NCBI GenBank assembly: GCA_900547315.1
Contig: URGI01000001.1
Coordinates: 1-64,000 of the forward strand
Source of the DNA: an uncultured Eubacteriales bacterium
Lineage (GTDB): Bacteria; Bacillota; Clostridia; Oscillospirales; Oscillospiraceae
Direction of reading: 5' to 3'
DNA length: 64,000 nucleotides
Shown: in pieces, positions 39,103-46,620 of the stretch
Position numbering within the stretch: the first letter of the stretch is position 1
Layout: every line of letters starts with the position of its first letter
Position numbers and translations under genes: made by a program
The notes under the pieces: model-generated
Seen by the model: the letters and a program-made list of their open reading frames with translations, nothing else
Databases searched by the model: none
Told to the model about the DNA's origin: nothing

Positions 39103-39117
39103 GTTAAACGATTATCC
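39103..39117 (+). promoter_or_regulatory. LacI-type operator, copy 1
   Basis: GTTAAACGATTATCC lies 26 bp after the -10 of the regulator gene. It has a central CG with near-symmetric AT arms, as LacI-family operators do. It recurs twice upstream of the catabolic cluster. Confidence 0.65.
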
Positions 39118-39152
39118 GGGAGCAAACATCCCGAAAAACGCAGTAAACGCAG

Positions 39153-40208
39153 ATGAATGGTAGAAAAGTAAGCTATGCGACAATAAAAGATGTTGCAGAG
39201 CTGGCCGAAACGTCTGTGGCGACCGTATCGTATATTCTCAGCGGAAAGTCCGAAAAGAGCTTCCGACAGGATACGGTGGACAGAGTTATGGCGGCTGTCG
39301 AGGAGCTGAATTACAGCAAGAACGCAATCGCCTCCGGACTGCGCGGCAATAAGCGCGGCATGATCTACATCATTATCCCTCAGTTTTCAAACATATACTA
39401 CACGCGAGTGTGCGAAGCGATAGAAAATGTTCTGTTTGAAAACGGACTTGTCCCCGTGATATGCGACACGAGAGAAGACCCGGAGCGTGAAAAGCGCCTG
39501 CTTGAGCTTGCGATAAGCCAGCGCTGCGACGGGATAGTGCTTGGGCCTACGATCAGAGGCTGGGAGAATACGGCGGCGGTCAGAAGCCTGAATATCCCGC
39601 TTGTCGTGGTCGGGCGCGAGCTTGGCTCGCCCAATGACCAGAAGTCCTACTATTATGTAGGGGACGACAGCTATCAGGCCGGCTACCTTGCCGGAAGCGT
39701 CCTCGCAAAGGGCGGACATGAATCCATCGGAGTTATCGACTGGGGAAGCCAGATCGGCTCGGCAATTGACCGAAGCAACGGCTTCACGGCGGCGATAAAA
39801 AAGCATTGCCCCGGTGTGAAGCTCATGCATGCGTCAAGCATGATCGTTGATGTAGATACCGGATACCAGCTTACGAAGAGCATATTTGGCGATAAAATGC
39901 CCAATGCACTCTTTTACAGCTACCATGTACTGGCGCAGGGAGGCATAACCTACCTTCACGAGCATGGCCTGCGCATCCCTGAGGATGTGACGATCTCGAT
40001 GGTCGGCACACCGTCGTGGGCGAAGCTGCTGGAATCGCCGTGCACGATGGTAAATCAAAATGAAGATTGGGTTGGATCAACGGCGGCGAAGATAATGCTC
40101 CGTCTTATAGACGGAGATACGTCGAGCCTGCTCATGTCGGAATACCGGCATGTGTGCCGCTGCCAGCTCGTTGAACACAGCGGCTTCAGAAAAGCCGCGT
40201 CAAATTAG
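39153..40208 (+). CDS. LacI-family transcriptional regulator of the adjacent catabolic cluster
   Basis: 351-aa repressor. The N-terminal helix-turn-helix and hinge read ATIKDVAELAETSVATVSYILSG then NYSKNAIASGLRG. The periplasmic-binding-protein-like effector domain begins MIYIIIPQFSNIYYTRVCEAIENVL and extends to GTPSWAKLLESPCTMVNQNEDWVGSTAAKIML. The ligand is unknown. The operator GTTAAACGATTA occurs in its own leader and twice before arcC, 50-190 bp downstream of its stop. It very probably represses both itself and the cluster. The ribosome binding site is weak. A 12-bp palindrome directly follows the stop. Confidence 0.88.
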   Translation: MNGRKVSYATIKDVAELAETSVATVSYILSGKSEKSFRQDTVDRVMAAVEELNYSKNAIASGLRGNKRGMIYIIIPQFSNIYYTRVCEAIENVLFENGLVPVICDTREDPEREKRLLELAISQRCDGIVLGPTIRGWENTAAVRSLNIPLVVVGRELGSPNDQKSYYYVGDDSYQAGYLAGSVLAKGGHESIGVIDWGSQIGSAIDRSNGFTAAIKKHCPGVKLMHASSMIVDVDTGYQLTKSIFGDKMPNALFYSYHVLAQGGITYLHEHGLRIPEDVTISMVGTPSWAKLLESPCTMVNQNEDWVGSTAAKIMLRLIDGDTSSLLMSEYRHVCRCQLVEHSGFRKAASN

Positions 40209-40246
40209 CAACGTTTACCGAAACAAGCCATTTTGGTAAACGTTGC
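40208..40246. repeat. 12-bp inverted repeat at the end of the LacI gene
   Basis: GCAACGTTTACC and GGTAAACGTTGC form a perfect stem with a 15-base loop and no T-tract on either side. Its arms resemble half of the GGTTAAACG operator, so it could be an additional operator pair or a weak terminator. Confidence 0.5.
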
Positions 40247-40257
40247 AAAATAGGACA

Positions 40258-40273
40258 GGTTAAACGATTAACC
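40258..40273 (+). promoter_or_regulatory. LacI-type operator, copy 2
   Basis: GGTTAAACGATTAACC, the most symmetric of the three copies: GGTTAA and TTAACC arms around ACGA. Confidence 0.7.
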
Positions 40274-40511
40274 TAGATTTAGTTAACTACTTCACCGGAA
40301 AGAACCGGTTTGTGCAATCTGAAAAAAGACCGTAGGGGAGAAAAGCCCCGGAAAAAGACATGATTTCTGAAAATTGTGTCTTAACTTTAGCAAAGTTAAA
40401 CGATTAACTATTTTTCACTCATTTCACCTTTTGTTTAACCTGCACAGAAAAGTCAGCAAATTCAATTTATATATATCATGTTTGCTCAAAAAATGGAAGG
40501 ACGGTAAGATT
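40274..40511. other. Leader region of the catabolic cluster
   Basis: There is no gene in this stretch. It holds operator copy 3, a TTAACTTT/AAAGTTAA palindrome (40381-40399) overlapping it, a lone half-site GTTTAACC (about 40434) and an AT-rich TTTATATATATC. I could not assign a convincing -35/-10 pair. Confidence 0.5.
40395..40408 (+). promoter_or_regulatory. LacI-type operator, copy 3
   Basis: GTTAAACGATTAAC, 137 bp after copy 2 and about 104 bp before the arcC start. With copy 2 it could support repression by DNA looping (13 helical turns). Confidence 0.7.
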
Positions 40512-41450
40512 ATGAAAAAAGTTGTTATTGCTCTCGGTGGAAACGCTCTTCAGGCAAGAGGCGAGGCCGCGACCAGCGAAAACCAGCTTAAGAACGTCAT
40601 GGTGACCGCAGAGCACATCGCCAAGATAATCGGCGAGGGCTACAAGGTCATCGTCAGCCACGGCAACGGCCCCCAGGTCGGCAGAATCCTGCTCCAGAAC
40701 GAGGCCGGCAAGAGCGTGACTCCTCCGATGCCGATGGATGTCTGCGGCGCAATGACTCAGGGCATGATCGGATATCACATCCAGCAGGGTCTCTCTCAGG
40801 TTCTCCGCGAGAACGGCATTGACAAGCCCGTCTGCACCCTCGTGACTCAGGTCGAGGTCGACAGCGCTGACCCCGCATTCCAGAATCCCACCAAGCCTGT
40901 CGGCGCTTTCTACACCGAGGAAGAGGCCATGCAGATACAGGCCGAGAAGGGCTACGCGATGAAGAAGGACGCGAACCGCGGCTACCGCAGAGTCGTTCCC
41001 TCCCCCAAGCCCCAGAAGATCATCGAGATCGACACCATAAAGACCCTCGTCGACGGCGATACCGTTGTTGTCGCAGCAGGCGGCGGCGGAATCCCCGTGT
41101 GCAAGAAGGACGGCAAGTACGTCGGTATCGAGGCTGTTATAGACAAGGACTTCGCCTCCGAGGTTCTCGCAGAGCAGCTTGACGCGGACATCCTGATGAT
41201 CCTCACTGAGGTCGAGAACGTCTGCCTCAACTTCGGCAAGCCCGACGAGAAGGTTCTGCGTGAAGTCACTGCAGATGAGATGGACAAGTACGCGGCAGAA
41301 GGCCACTTCGCTCCCGGCAGCATGCTCCCGAAGGTTCAGGCCGTCAGCAAGTTCGTACACTCCAAGCCCGGCAGAGTCGCAGTCATCACCTCTCTGGAGA
41401 ACGCCGTCAACGGCATCACCGGTGTAAAGGGAACCATCATCAAAGGCTAA
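40512..41450 (+). CDS. arcC: Carbamate kinase
   Basis: Carbamoyl phosphate + ADP to ATP + carbamate (then CO2 + NH3). At 312 aa it has the standard length. It shows IALGGNALQ (6-14), VSHGNGPQVGRILLQNEA (about 50-67), VVAAGGGGIPV and AVIDKDFASEVLAEQL. It is the first gene of the LacI-controlled cluster, which also encodes a carbamoyltransferase and a cyclic amidohydrolase. It therefore probably conserves energy from a carbamoyl group cut from a heterocycle rather than from arginine; no arginine deiminase is present. GGAAGGA precedes the ATG. Confidence 0.95.
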   Translation: MKKVVIALGGNALQARGEAATSENQLKNVMVTAEHIAKIIGEGYKVIVSHGNGPQVGRILLQNEAGKSVTPPMPMDVCGAMTQGMIGYHIQQGLSQVLRENGIDKPVCTLVTQVEVDSADPAFQNPTKPVGAFYTEEEAMQIQAEKGYAMKKDANRGYRRVVPSPKPQKIIEIDTIKTLVDGDTVVVAAGGGGIPVCKKDGKYVGIEAVIDKDFASEVLAEQLDADILMILTEVENVCLNFGKPDEKVLREVTADEMDKYAAEGHFAPGSMLPKVQAVSKFVHSKPGRVAVITSLENAVNGITGVKGTIIKG

Positions 41451-41484
41451 GCGTCATTCATTATATTAATTAGGAGTTATAAAA

Positions 41485-42642
41485 ATGCGTGAAGTTATTC
41501 CTGTAAAATGCTCCATCGTCCGCGGCGGCACCAGCAAGGGCATCTTCATTATGGAAAATGAACTGCCCCGTGATCCCGAACTGCGCGACAAGTATATTCT
41601 TGAGATATTCGGCAGCCCCGATGTCCGTCAGATAGACGGTCTCGGCGGTGCGGACGTCCTCACCAGCAAGCTTGCGATAATCGGCCCGTCCAGCAGAGAA
41701 GATGCGGACGTCGATTATACCTTCGGTCAGGTCAGCTTCGTCGAGCCAAAGATCGACTACAAGTCCAACTGCGGCAACATCTCCGCCGGCGTTGCACCCT
41801 TTGCGATAAACAACGGCATTGTCAAGGCTGTTGAGCCCTACACCACCGTCCGCATCCATCAGGTCAACACCGACACCATCATCAACGCCAAGGTCGAGGT
41901 TCGTGACGGCAAGGCCGCTGTTGACGGCGACTTCCATATCGACGGTGTTCCCACTCCCGGCTCCACGATCGAGCTTGACTTCTCCGACAGCGTCGGCGGC
42001 ATCACCGGCAAGCTCCTTCCGACCGATAACGTTGTTGACACCATCGTGACCGACGACGGCAAGAGCTACGAGGTCTCCGTGGTCGACGCGGGCATCCCAA
42101 CCGTGTTCATTGAGGCCAAGTCCCTCGACATGAGCGGCATCGAGACTCCCCAGCAGATCGAGGGCAACGCGGCGCTTATGACCAAGATCGAAGAGATCCG
42201 CGGCCGCTGCGCGGTAAAGATGGGCTTCACCGACGATTACAAGAACGCCGTTAAGGATTGCCCCTACGCTCCGTTCTTCGCCATCGTCTCTCCGAGCCAG
42301 AGCTACCACACCTTCGACGGCAAGGACGTCAAGGGTGAGGACATCGACATCGTCAGCCGCCTCGTCTTCATGCAGAAGATGCATAAGACCCACCCCGTGA
42401 CCGGCACCGTGTGCATGTCCACCGCGGCCCGCATCCCCGGCAGCATCGTCAACCGCAATCTCTCCGAGCGCGGCAAGGCCGAGCACCGTATATGGATCGG
42501 CCACCCGGCAGGCGTTATCCCGGCGGTCTCCGTCCTCGACAACGTTGACGGCGAGTACAAGCTCCGCACCGCTGCCATTCTCCGCACCGCACGCGTCATC
42601 ATGGACGGCACCGTATACGTGCGCCGCTCCAGAGTAGAGTAA
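41485..42642 (+). CDS. PrpF-family isomerase/tautomerase
   Basis: 385-aa protein of the PrpF family. Members isomerise double bonds in tri- and dicarboxylates: 2-methylaconitate (PrpF), 3-methylitaconate to 2,3-dimethylmaleate (Mii), and 4-oxalomesaconate. Conserved residues include RGGTSKGIF at the N-terminus, Lys62 in TSKLAII and Cys96 in KSNCGNISAG, the proposed acid/base pair of the family. The LeuC/LeuD-type genes 2-4 kb downstream would hydrate the product, as DmdAB does with dimethylmaleate. The real substrate is unknown. Confidence 0.85.
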   Translation: MREVIPVKCSIVRGGTSKGIFIMENELPRDPELRDKYILEIFGSPDVRQIDGLGGADVLTSKLAIIGPSSREDADVDYTFGQVSFVEPKIDYKSNCGNISAGVAPFAINNGIVKAVEPYTTVRIHQVNTDTIINAKVEVRDGKAAVDGDFHIDGVPTPGSTIELDFSDSVGGITGKLLPTDNVVDTIVTDDGKSYEVSVVDAGIPTVFIEAKSLDMSGIETPQQIEGNAALMTKIEEIRGRCAVKMGFTDDYKNAVKDCPYAPFFAIVSPSQSYHTFDGKDVKGEDIDIVSRLVFMQKMHKTHPVTGTVCMSTAARIPGSIVNRNLSERGKAEHRIWIGHPAGVIPAVSVLDNVDGEYKLRTAAILRTARVIMDGTVYVRRSRVE

Positions 42643-42697
42643 GGGCGTTCAGCCAAAAGCTTTCAAATAAAAAAACAAAAAATTTCAGGAGGAAACC

Positions 42698-44086
42698 ATG
42701 AGCAAGTATTTAGCAGAGCAGATTTCTGAAGTAGTTGTCAACACCCATTTTGAGGATCTGCCCCAGTATGCAGTTGACAAAGCAAAGATGCTGACCCTCG
42801 ACGTTCTGGCCTCTATGGTCGGTACCCGCAAGGTCATCTCCAGCGAAATCGCCCGCGATGTAGCGGCAGAGCTCGGCGGCCCGGAAGAGGCTTCCATCGT
42901 CGGCTACGGCAAGAAGGTTGCAGCACCCAACGCTGCATTCGCAAATGCTATCCAGTGCTATGGTCTTGACTTCGTTGATGACCATAATGAATCCAACGCT
43001 CACCCCTCTCCCGTTACCTACCCCGTCAGCTTCGCACTCGCCGAGCAGCTCAAGCGCTCCGGTAAGGAATTCATCGAAGCCTGCGTTCTCGGTAACGAGA
43101 TCGTCTGCCGTATGGGCAGCGCCTACCTCGGCGACATGTACACCCAGGGCTTCCATCCCACCAGCACCTGCGGCACCATGGGCGGTGTTGTCTCCGCTGC
43201 AAAGCTGATGAAGCTCGACGAGCAGAAGGTCTCCTACGCTCAGGGCATCGCCGGCTCCGCCGTTGCGGGTCTGATGGCATGGAACACCCAGGGCTCCTTC
43301 ACCAAGCGTTACCAGGCCGGCCGTCCCTCCATGGACGTCATCGTTGCCGCACGCATGGCCGAGAAGGGCTTCAACGGACCTACCGACATCTTCGAGAGCC
43401 AGGACGGTCTGCTCCACGCATACTCCTACCAAGATCGCTACGACACCAACTGGATCACCAAGGATCTGGGCAAAGAGTGGATATTCGCCACCTCCAGCAT
43501 CAAGGTTTACCCCTGCTGCCGTTACTCCGGCGGTCACCTCGACGCCTGCCTTGAGATCGTCCACAAGTATCATCCCGATCCCGCCAAGATCGCAAAGATC
43601 CACGTTCGCTCCTCCCTCCAGACCATGCACCTGCTGGCCGAGCCGCGCAAGTGGCATCCGGAAAACATCGTTGACCTGCAGTTCTCCATGCCTTACCAGG
43701 CAGCTGTCGCGTTCCTCAACGGCAAGTTCACTCCGGACGAGCTGAATGTCGAGTACATCAAGAATCCGCTCATCCAGAAGATGATCGCCAACACCACCGT
43801 CGTCTGCGACGATGAGTTCGAGCGCCGTTATCCTGAGCACTACTCCAGCGCTGTTACCATCACCATGGAAGACGGCACCGAGTACACCGCAGTTGTCGAC
43901 GATCCTAAGGGCGACTGGAGAAATCCCGTTACCTACGAAGATGTCGAGAACAAGTTCCGTTACCTCGCCAATACCGTTTACGCTGATCCCGAGCGCACCG
44001 AGAAGATCATTGCTTTCGTCAAGGATCTTGAGAAGCAGCCCGACATGAGCGTTCTCATGGAGCTTGTAAACGACGAGGCCAAATAA
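42698..44086 (+). CDS. MmgE/PrpD family protein
   Basis: 462-aa protein of the MmgE/PrpD family. Members include 2-methylcitrate dehydratase, cis-aconitate decarboxylase and iminodisuccinate epimerase. Typical segments are AVDKAKMLTLDVLASMVG, the active-site-region YGLDFVDDHNESNAHPSPVTYP, GFHPTSTCGTMGGVVSAAKL and KVYPCCRYSGGHLDA. The reaction here is open: dehydration, decarboxylation or epimerisation of a carboxylate all fit. Its position between the PrpF-like and LeuC-like genes suggests it acts on the same carbon skeleton. AGGAGG precedes the ATG. Confidence 0.88.
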   Translation: MSKYLAEQISEVVVNTHFEDLPQYAVDKAKMLTLDVLASMVGTRKVISSEIARDVAAELGGPEEASIVGYGKKVAAPNAAFANAIQCYGLDFVDDHNESNAHPSPVTYPVSFALAEQLKRSGKEFIEACVLGNEIVCRMGSAYLGDMYTQGFHPTSTCGTMGGVVSAAKLMKLDEQKVSYAQGIAGSAVAGLMAWNTQGSFTKRYQAGRPSMDVIVAARMAEKGFNGPTDIFESQDGLLHAYSYQDRYDTNWITKDLGKEWIFATSSIKVYPCCRYSGGHLDACLEIVHKYHPDPAKIAKIHVRSSLQTMHLLAEPRKWHPENIVDLQFSMPYQAAVAFLNGKFTPDELNVEYIKNPLIQKMIANTTVVCDDEFERRYPEHYSSAVTITMEDGTEYTAVVDDPKGDWRNPVTYEDVENKFRYLANTVYADPERTEKIIAFVKDLEKQPDMSVLMELVNDEAK

Positions 44087-44117
44087 TTAAGCTTCGCAAG
44101 TGAGAGGAGATAAACAT

Positions 44118-44693
44118 ATGGGCGAAAGAAATGCCGACTCTCGCGGGAAGAAGATAGTTTTCGTATCCAACTGCCTGCTCAACGCCAACAACAAGGTTCA
44201 GGAGTTTGCACGCTACCCCGGAATGTTTTTCGAGATACTCACCACGCTCAACAGGTATGGCATCGGCGTCGAGCAGATGCCATGCCCGGAGACGCTGTAC
44301 GCCGGAAACCAGCGCTGGTGGCACTCCCGCAATCTTTACGATAATGCGGGCTTCAGAAGATTCTGCCGCGAGCTTGCCGAGCGGACGGTCGACTACATCG
44401 AGAACTACGGCATAGTAGGCTATCAGGTGGTCGGTATTCTGGTCTGCGACGGGTCCCCGACCTGCGGCTACTCCATCTCCAGCTATTACGAAAACGGCGG
44501 CGGTCATCCTGCCGAGCCGGTACGCAGCTTTAAAGAGCGCCCCGGCATATATACGGAGGAATTGCTCAAGGCGGTCGAGGCGCGGGGCGTGAAGCTCCCG
44601 CCGATATACGGCCTGCCGGTGGACGACAGAGATCGCACCAACGAGCAGATAATCGCCGATTTTGACAGTTTCATTAATTCCAATCTCACCTAA
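44118..44693 (+). CDS. DUF523/TudS-like putative iron-sulfur protein
   Basis: 191-aa protein resembling the DUF523 family, which includes the thiouracil desulfidase TudS. Three Cys positions of that family appear conserved: CLLN (Cys19), PCPETL (Cys56) and DGSPTCG (Cys116, with an extra Cys110). In TudS three Cys hold a [4Fe-4S] cluster that accepts sulfide. The sequence is divergent, so the assignment is moderate. Its presence beside PreA-like and cyclic-amidohydrolase genes makes removal of sulfur or another group from a pyrimidine-like ring an attractive guess. The start at 44118 has GAGGAG upstream. Confidence 0.6.
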   Translation: MGERNADSRGKKIVFVSNCLLNANNKVQEFARYPGMFFEILTTLNRYGIGVEQMPCPETLYAGNQRWWHSRNLYDNAGFRRFCRELAERTVDYIENYGIVGYQVVGILVCDGSPTCGYSISSYYENGGGHPAEPVRSFKERPGIYTEELLKAVEARGVKLPPIYGLPVDDRDRTNEQIIADFDSFINSNLT

Positions 44694-44699
44694 TTTATA

Positions 44700-44737
44700 T
44701 CGCGCTCGCTCCGGCTCCCCCCTTGCCGGAGTGAGCG
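44700..44737. repeat. GC-rich hairpin within the cluster
   Basis: GCGCTCGCTCCGGC pairs with GCCGGAGTGAGCGC (one wobble) between the DUF523-like and LeuC-like genes. There is no T-tract, so it probably acts as an mRNA-stability or processing element. Confidence 0.5.
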
Positions 44738-44808
44738 CACCTCCCCCTGCTTCTGGCTCATAGTGAGCATAGATTTATTTAGAAAAACAGAGAAGGGTTG
44801 TATTTACT

Positions 44809-46071
44809 ATGGGAATGACATTTGCACAGAAAGCTCTGGCAAGAGCCGCAGGCAAAGATTATGTTGATATAGGCGAAATCGTCATGGCGAACGTCGACGT
44901 GGCCATGATGGACGATATACTCGGCCCCAGAATCGAGATCGCAGCCGGTTTGAAAGAACTGGGCGTTGACGTCTGGGACAAGTCCAAGGTCGTTGTCATA
45001 AGCGACCACTACACTCCTCCCTGCGAGATAAAGCAGGCTGAGGCCGTCCGCTTCACGCGCGACTGGTCCGAGGAGCACGAGGTGTCCTACTACGAGTACG
45101 CAGGACCGTGTCATCAGGTTCTGGCCGAGCGCTGCTATGACCAGCCCGGCACCCTCGTCGTCGGCACCGACTCCCACACCTGCATGGCAGGCGCTTTCGG
45201 CGCGTTCGGCACCGGCATCGGCTCTACCGAGATGCTCGGCGTCGTCGCCACCGGCCAGATCTGGCTCAAGGTTCCCGAAAGCTTCCGCATTGAATGGAAA
45301 AACAAGCTCCCCGCGGGCGTATTTGCCAAGGACATGGTTCTCTATGACTGCGGCAAGATCGGCCACTCCGGAGCCACATATAAAGCACTTGAGTACTGCG
45401 GCGATATGATAAGCGCCCTGTCAATGGACGAGCGCATGGCCATCTCCAACATGGCCGTTGAGATGGGCGCGAAGGCCGGCTACATCCCGGCCGACGAAAA
45501 GACCCTCGAATACATCAAGGCGCACGGCGAGCTCAAGAACTACGCGATGCTCTATCCCGACGCGGACGCCGTCTACGAGCGCAACTACGTGAACGACGCG
45601 GCGGCGCTTGTACCGCAGGTCGCCTGCCCGCACCACGTCGACAATGTCCACCCCGTCACCGAGGTGGAGGGCACCAAGCTCACCCAGGTCTACATCGGCT
45701 CCTGCACCGGCGGCAGAATTTCCGACCTGCGCACCGCAGCAAAGGTGCTCAAGGACAGGAAAGCGGCTCCCGGAATGCGCTTCCTCGTCTCCCCGGCCTC
45801 CAGAGAGGTCTACAAGATGGCGCTTAACGAAGGCATACTCGATATCCTCACCGACGCCGGCGCGGTCATCGTCGCCCCGTCCTGCGGACTCTGCCTCGGC
45901 GCGCACACCGGCATACTCGCAGCCGGCGAGAGCTGCATCTCCACCAGCAACCGCAACTTTATCGGACGTATGGGCAGCAAGAATGCGAACGTCTACCTCG
46001 GCTCTGCGGCAACCGTCGCAGCTTCCGCGATAGAGGGACGTATAGCCGATCCAAGAAAGTATTTTGAATAA
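44809..46071 (+). CDS. LeuC/DmdA-type hydro-lyase large subunit
   Basis: 420-aa aconitase-superfamily subunit of the prokaryotic LeuC (HACN/DmdA) type. The [4Fe-4S] ligands are Cys299 (IGSCTGGRISDLR) and Cys359/Cys362 (SCGLCLG). GTDSHTCMAGAFGAFGTGIGSTE (119-141) is the other hallmark. Candidate reactions are isopropylmalate, homoaconitate, citramalate or 2,3-dimethylmalate dehydration/hydration. With no leucine genes nearby, and a PrpF-like isomerase in the same cluster, a DmdA-like role on a methylated maleate is favoured over LeuC. It pairs with the small subunit 18 bp downstream. Confidence 0.87.
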   Translation: MGMTFAQKALARAAGKDYVDIGEIVMANVDVAMMDDILGPRIEIAAGLKELGVDVWDKSKVVVISDHYTPPCEIKQAEAVRFTRDWSEEHEVSYYEYAGPCHQVLAERCYDQPGTLVVGTDSHTCMAGAFGAFGTGIGSTEMLGVVATGQIWLKVPESFRIEWKNKLPAGVFAKDMVLYDCGKIGHSGATYKALEYCGDMISALSMDERMAISNMAVEMGAKAGYIPADEKTLEYIKAHGELKNYAMLYPDADAVYERNYVNDAAALVPQVACPHHVDNVHPVTEVEGTKLTQVYIGSCTGGRISDLRTAAKVLKDRKAAPGMRFLVSPASREVYKMALNEGILDILTDAGAVIVAPSCGLCLGAHTGILAAGESCISTSNRNFIGRMGSKNANVYLGSAATVAASAIEGRIADPRKYFE

Positions 46072-46089
46072 TCGGGAGGGAGAATAAAA

Positions 46090-46584
46090 ATGGATTCTGT
46101 AATCACCGGAAAGGTATGGAAATTCGGAGATGACATCAATACCGACATAATATCTCCCGCCGAATACATGGACGCCAGCTACGGGGTTATCGGTAAGCAC
46201 GCGATGGAGCGCGCGTTCCCCGGCTTCGCGGATGCTATTGCACGGGGTGATATAATCGTTGCAGGTAAAAACTTCGGCTCCGGCTCCAGCCGCGAGACAG
46301 CGCAGATCGCTCTCATTTACGCGGGCGTCGGCGCGGTCATTGCGAAGGACTTCGCCCGTATCTTCTTCAGAAACTGCATTAACGTCGGCCTGCCCGTTGT
46401 CAACTTTGCGGACACCGACAAGCTCAATCAGGGCGATGAGATACGCGTCAACTTCCTCTCCGGCGTGATCGAGGATCTCACCACCGGCGAGACCTATCAC
46501 GGCAGCCGTCTGCCTGAAAACGTGCTTGCAATCGTGCAGGACGGCGGACTGAAGGAGCACCTGAAGAAAAGCCTCAAAAAATAA
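46090..46584 (+). CDS. LeuD/DmdB-type hydro-lyase small subunit
   Basis: 164-aa swivelling-domain partner of the large subunit. GKVWKFGDDINTDIISPAEYM (about 8-28) contains the substrate-loop region. AGKNFGSGSSRETAQIAL is the LeuD signature (usually FGCGSSREHA), here with Ser and Thr replacing Cys and His. It lacks the C-terminal extension of proteobacterial LeuD, as expected for the short HACN/DmdB type. GGAGGG precedes the ATG. It forms one enzyme with the preceding gene. Confidence 0.87.
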   Translation: MDSVITGKVWKFGDDINTDIISPAEYMDASYGVIGKHAMERAFPGFADAIARGDIIVAGKNFGSGSSRETAQIALIYAGVGAVIAKDFARIFFRNCINVGLPVVNFADTDKLNQGDEIRVNFLSGVIEDLTTGETYHGSRLPENVLAIVQDGGLKEHLKKSLKK

Positions 46585-46620
46585 GTAAAAACTTATATAT
46601 ATTTTCACGGAGGTAAAACA

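Noticed and set aside
40208..40511. CRISPR-like or tandem repeat array upstream of arcC
   Set aside because: The recurring GTTAAACGATTA copies are too few and unevenly spaced, and they fit operator sites.
44809..46584. Annotation as leucine biosynthesis leuCD
   Set aside because: No leuA or leuB is nearby, the LeuD signature is altered, and the neighbours are catabolic.
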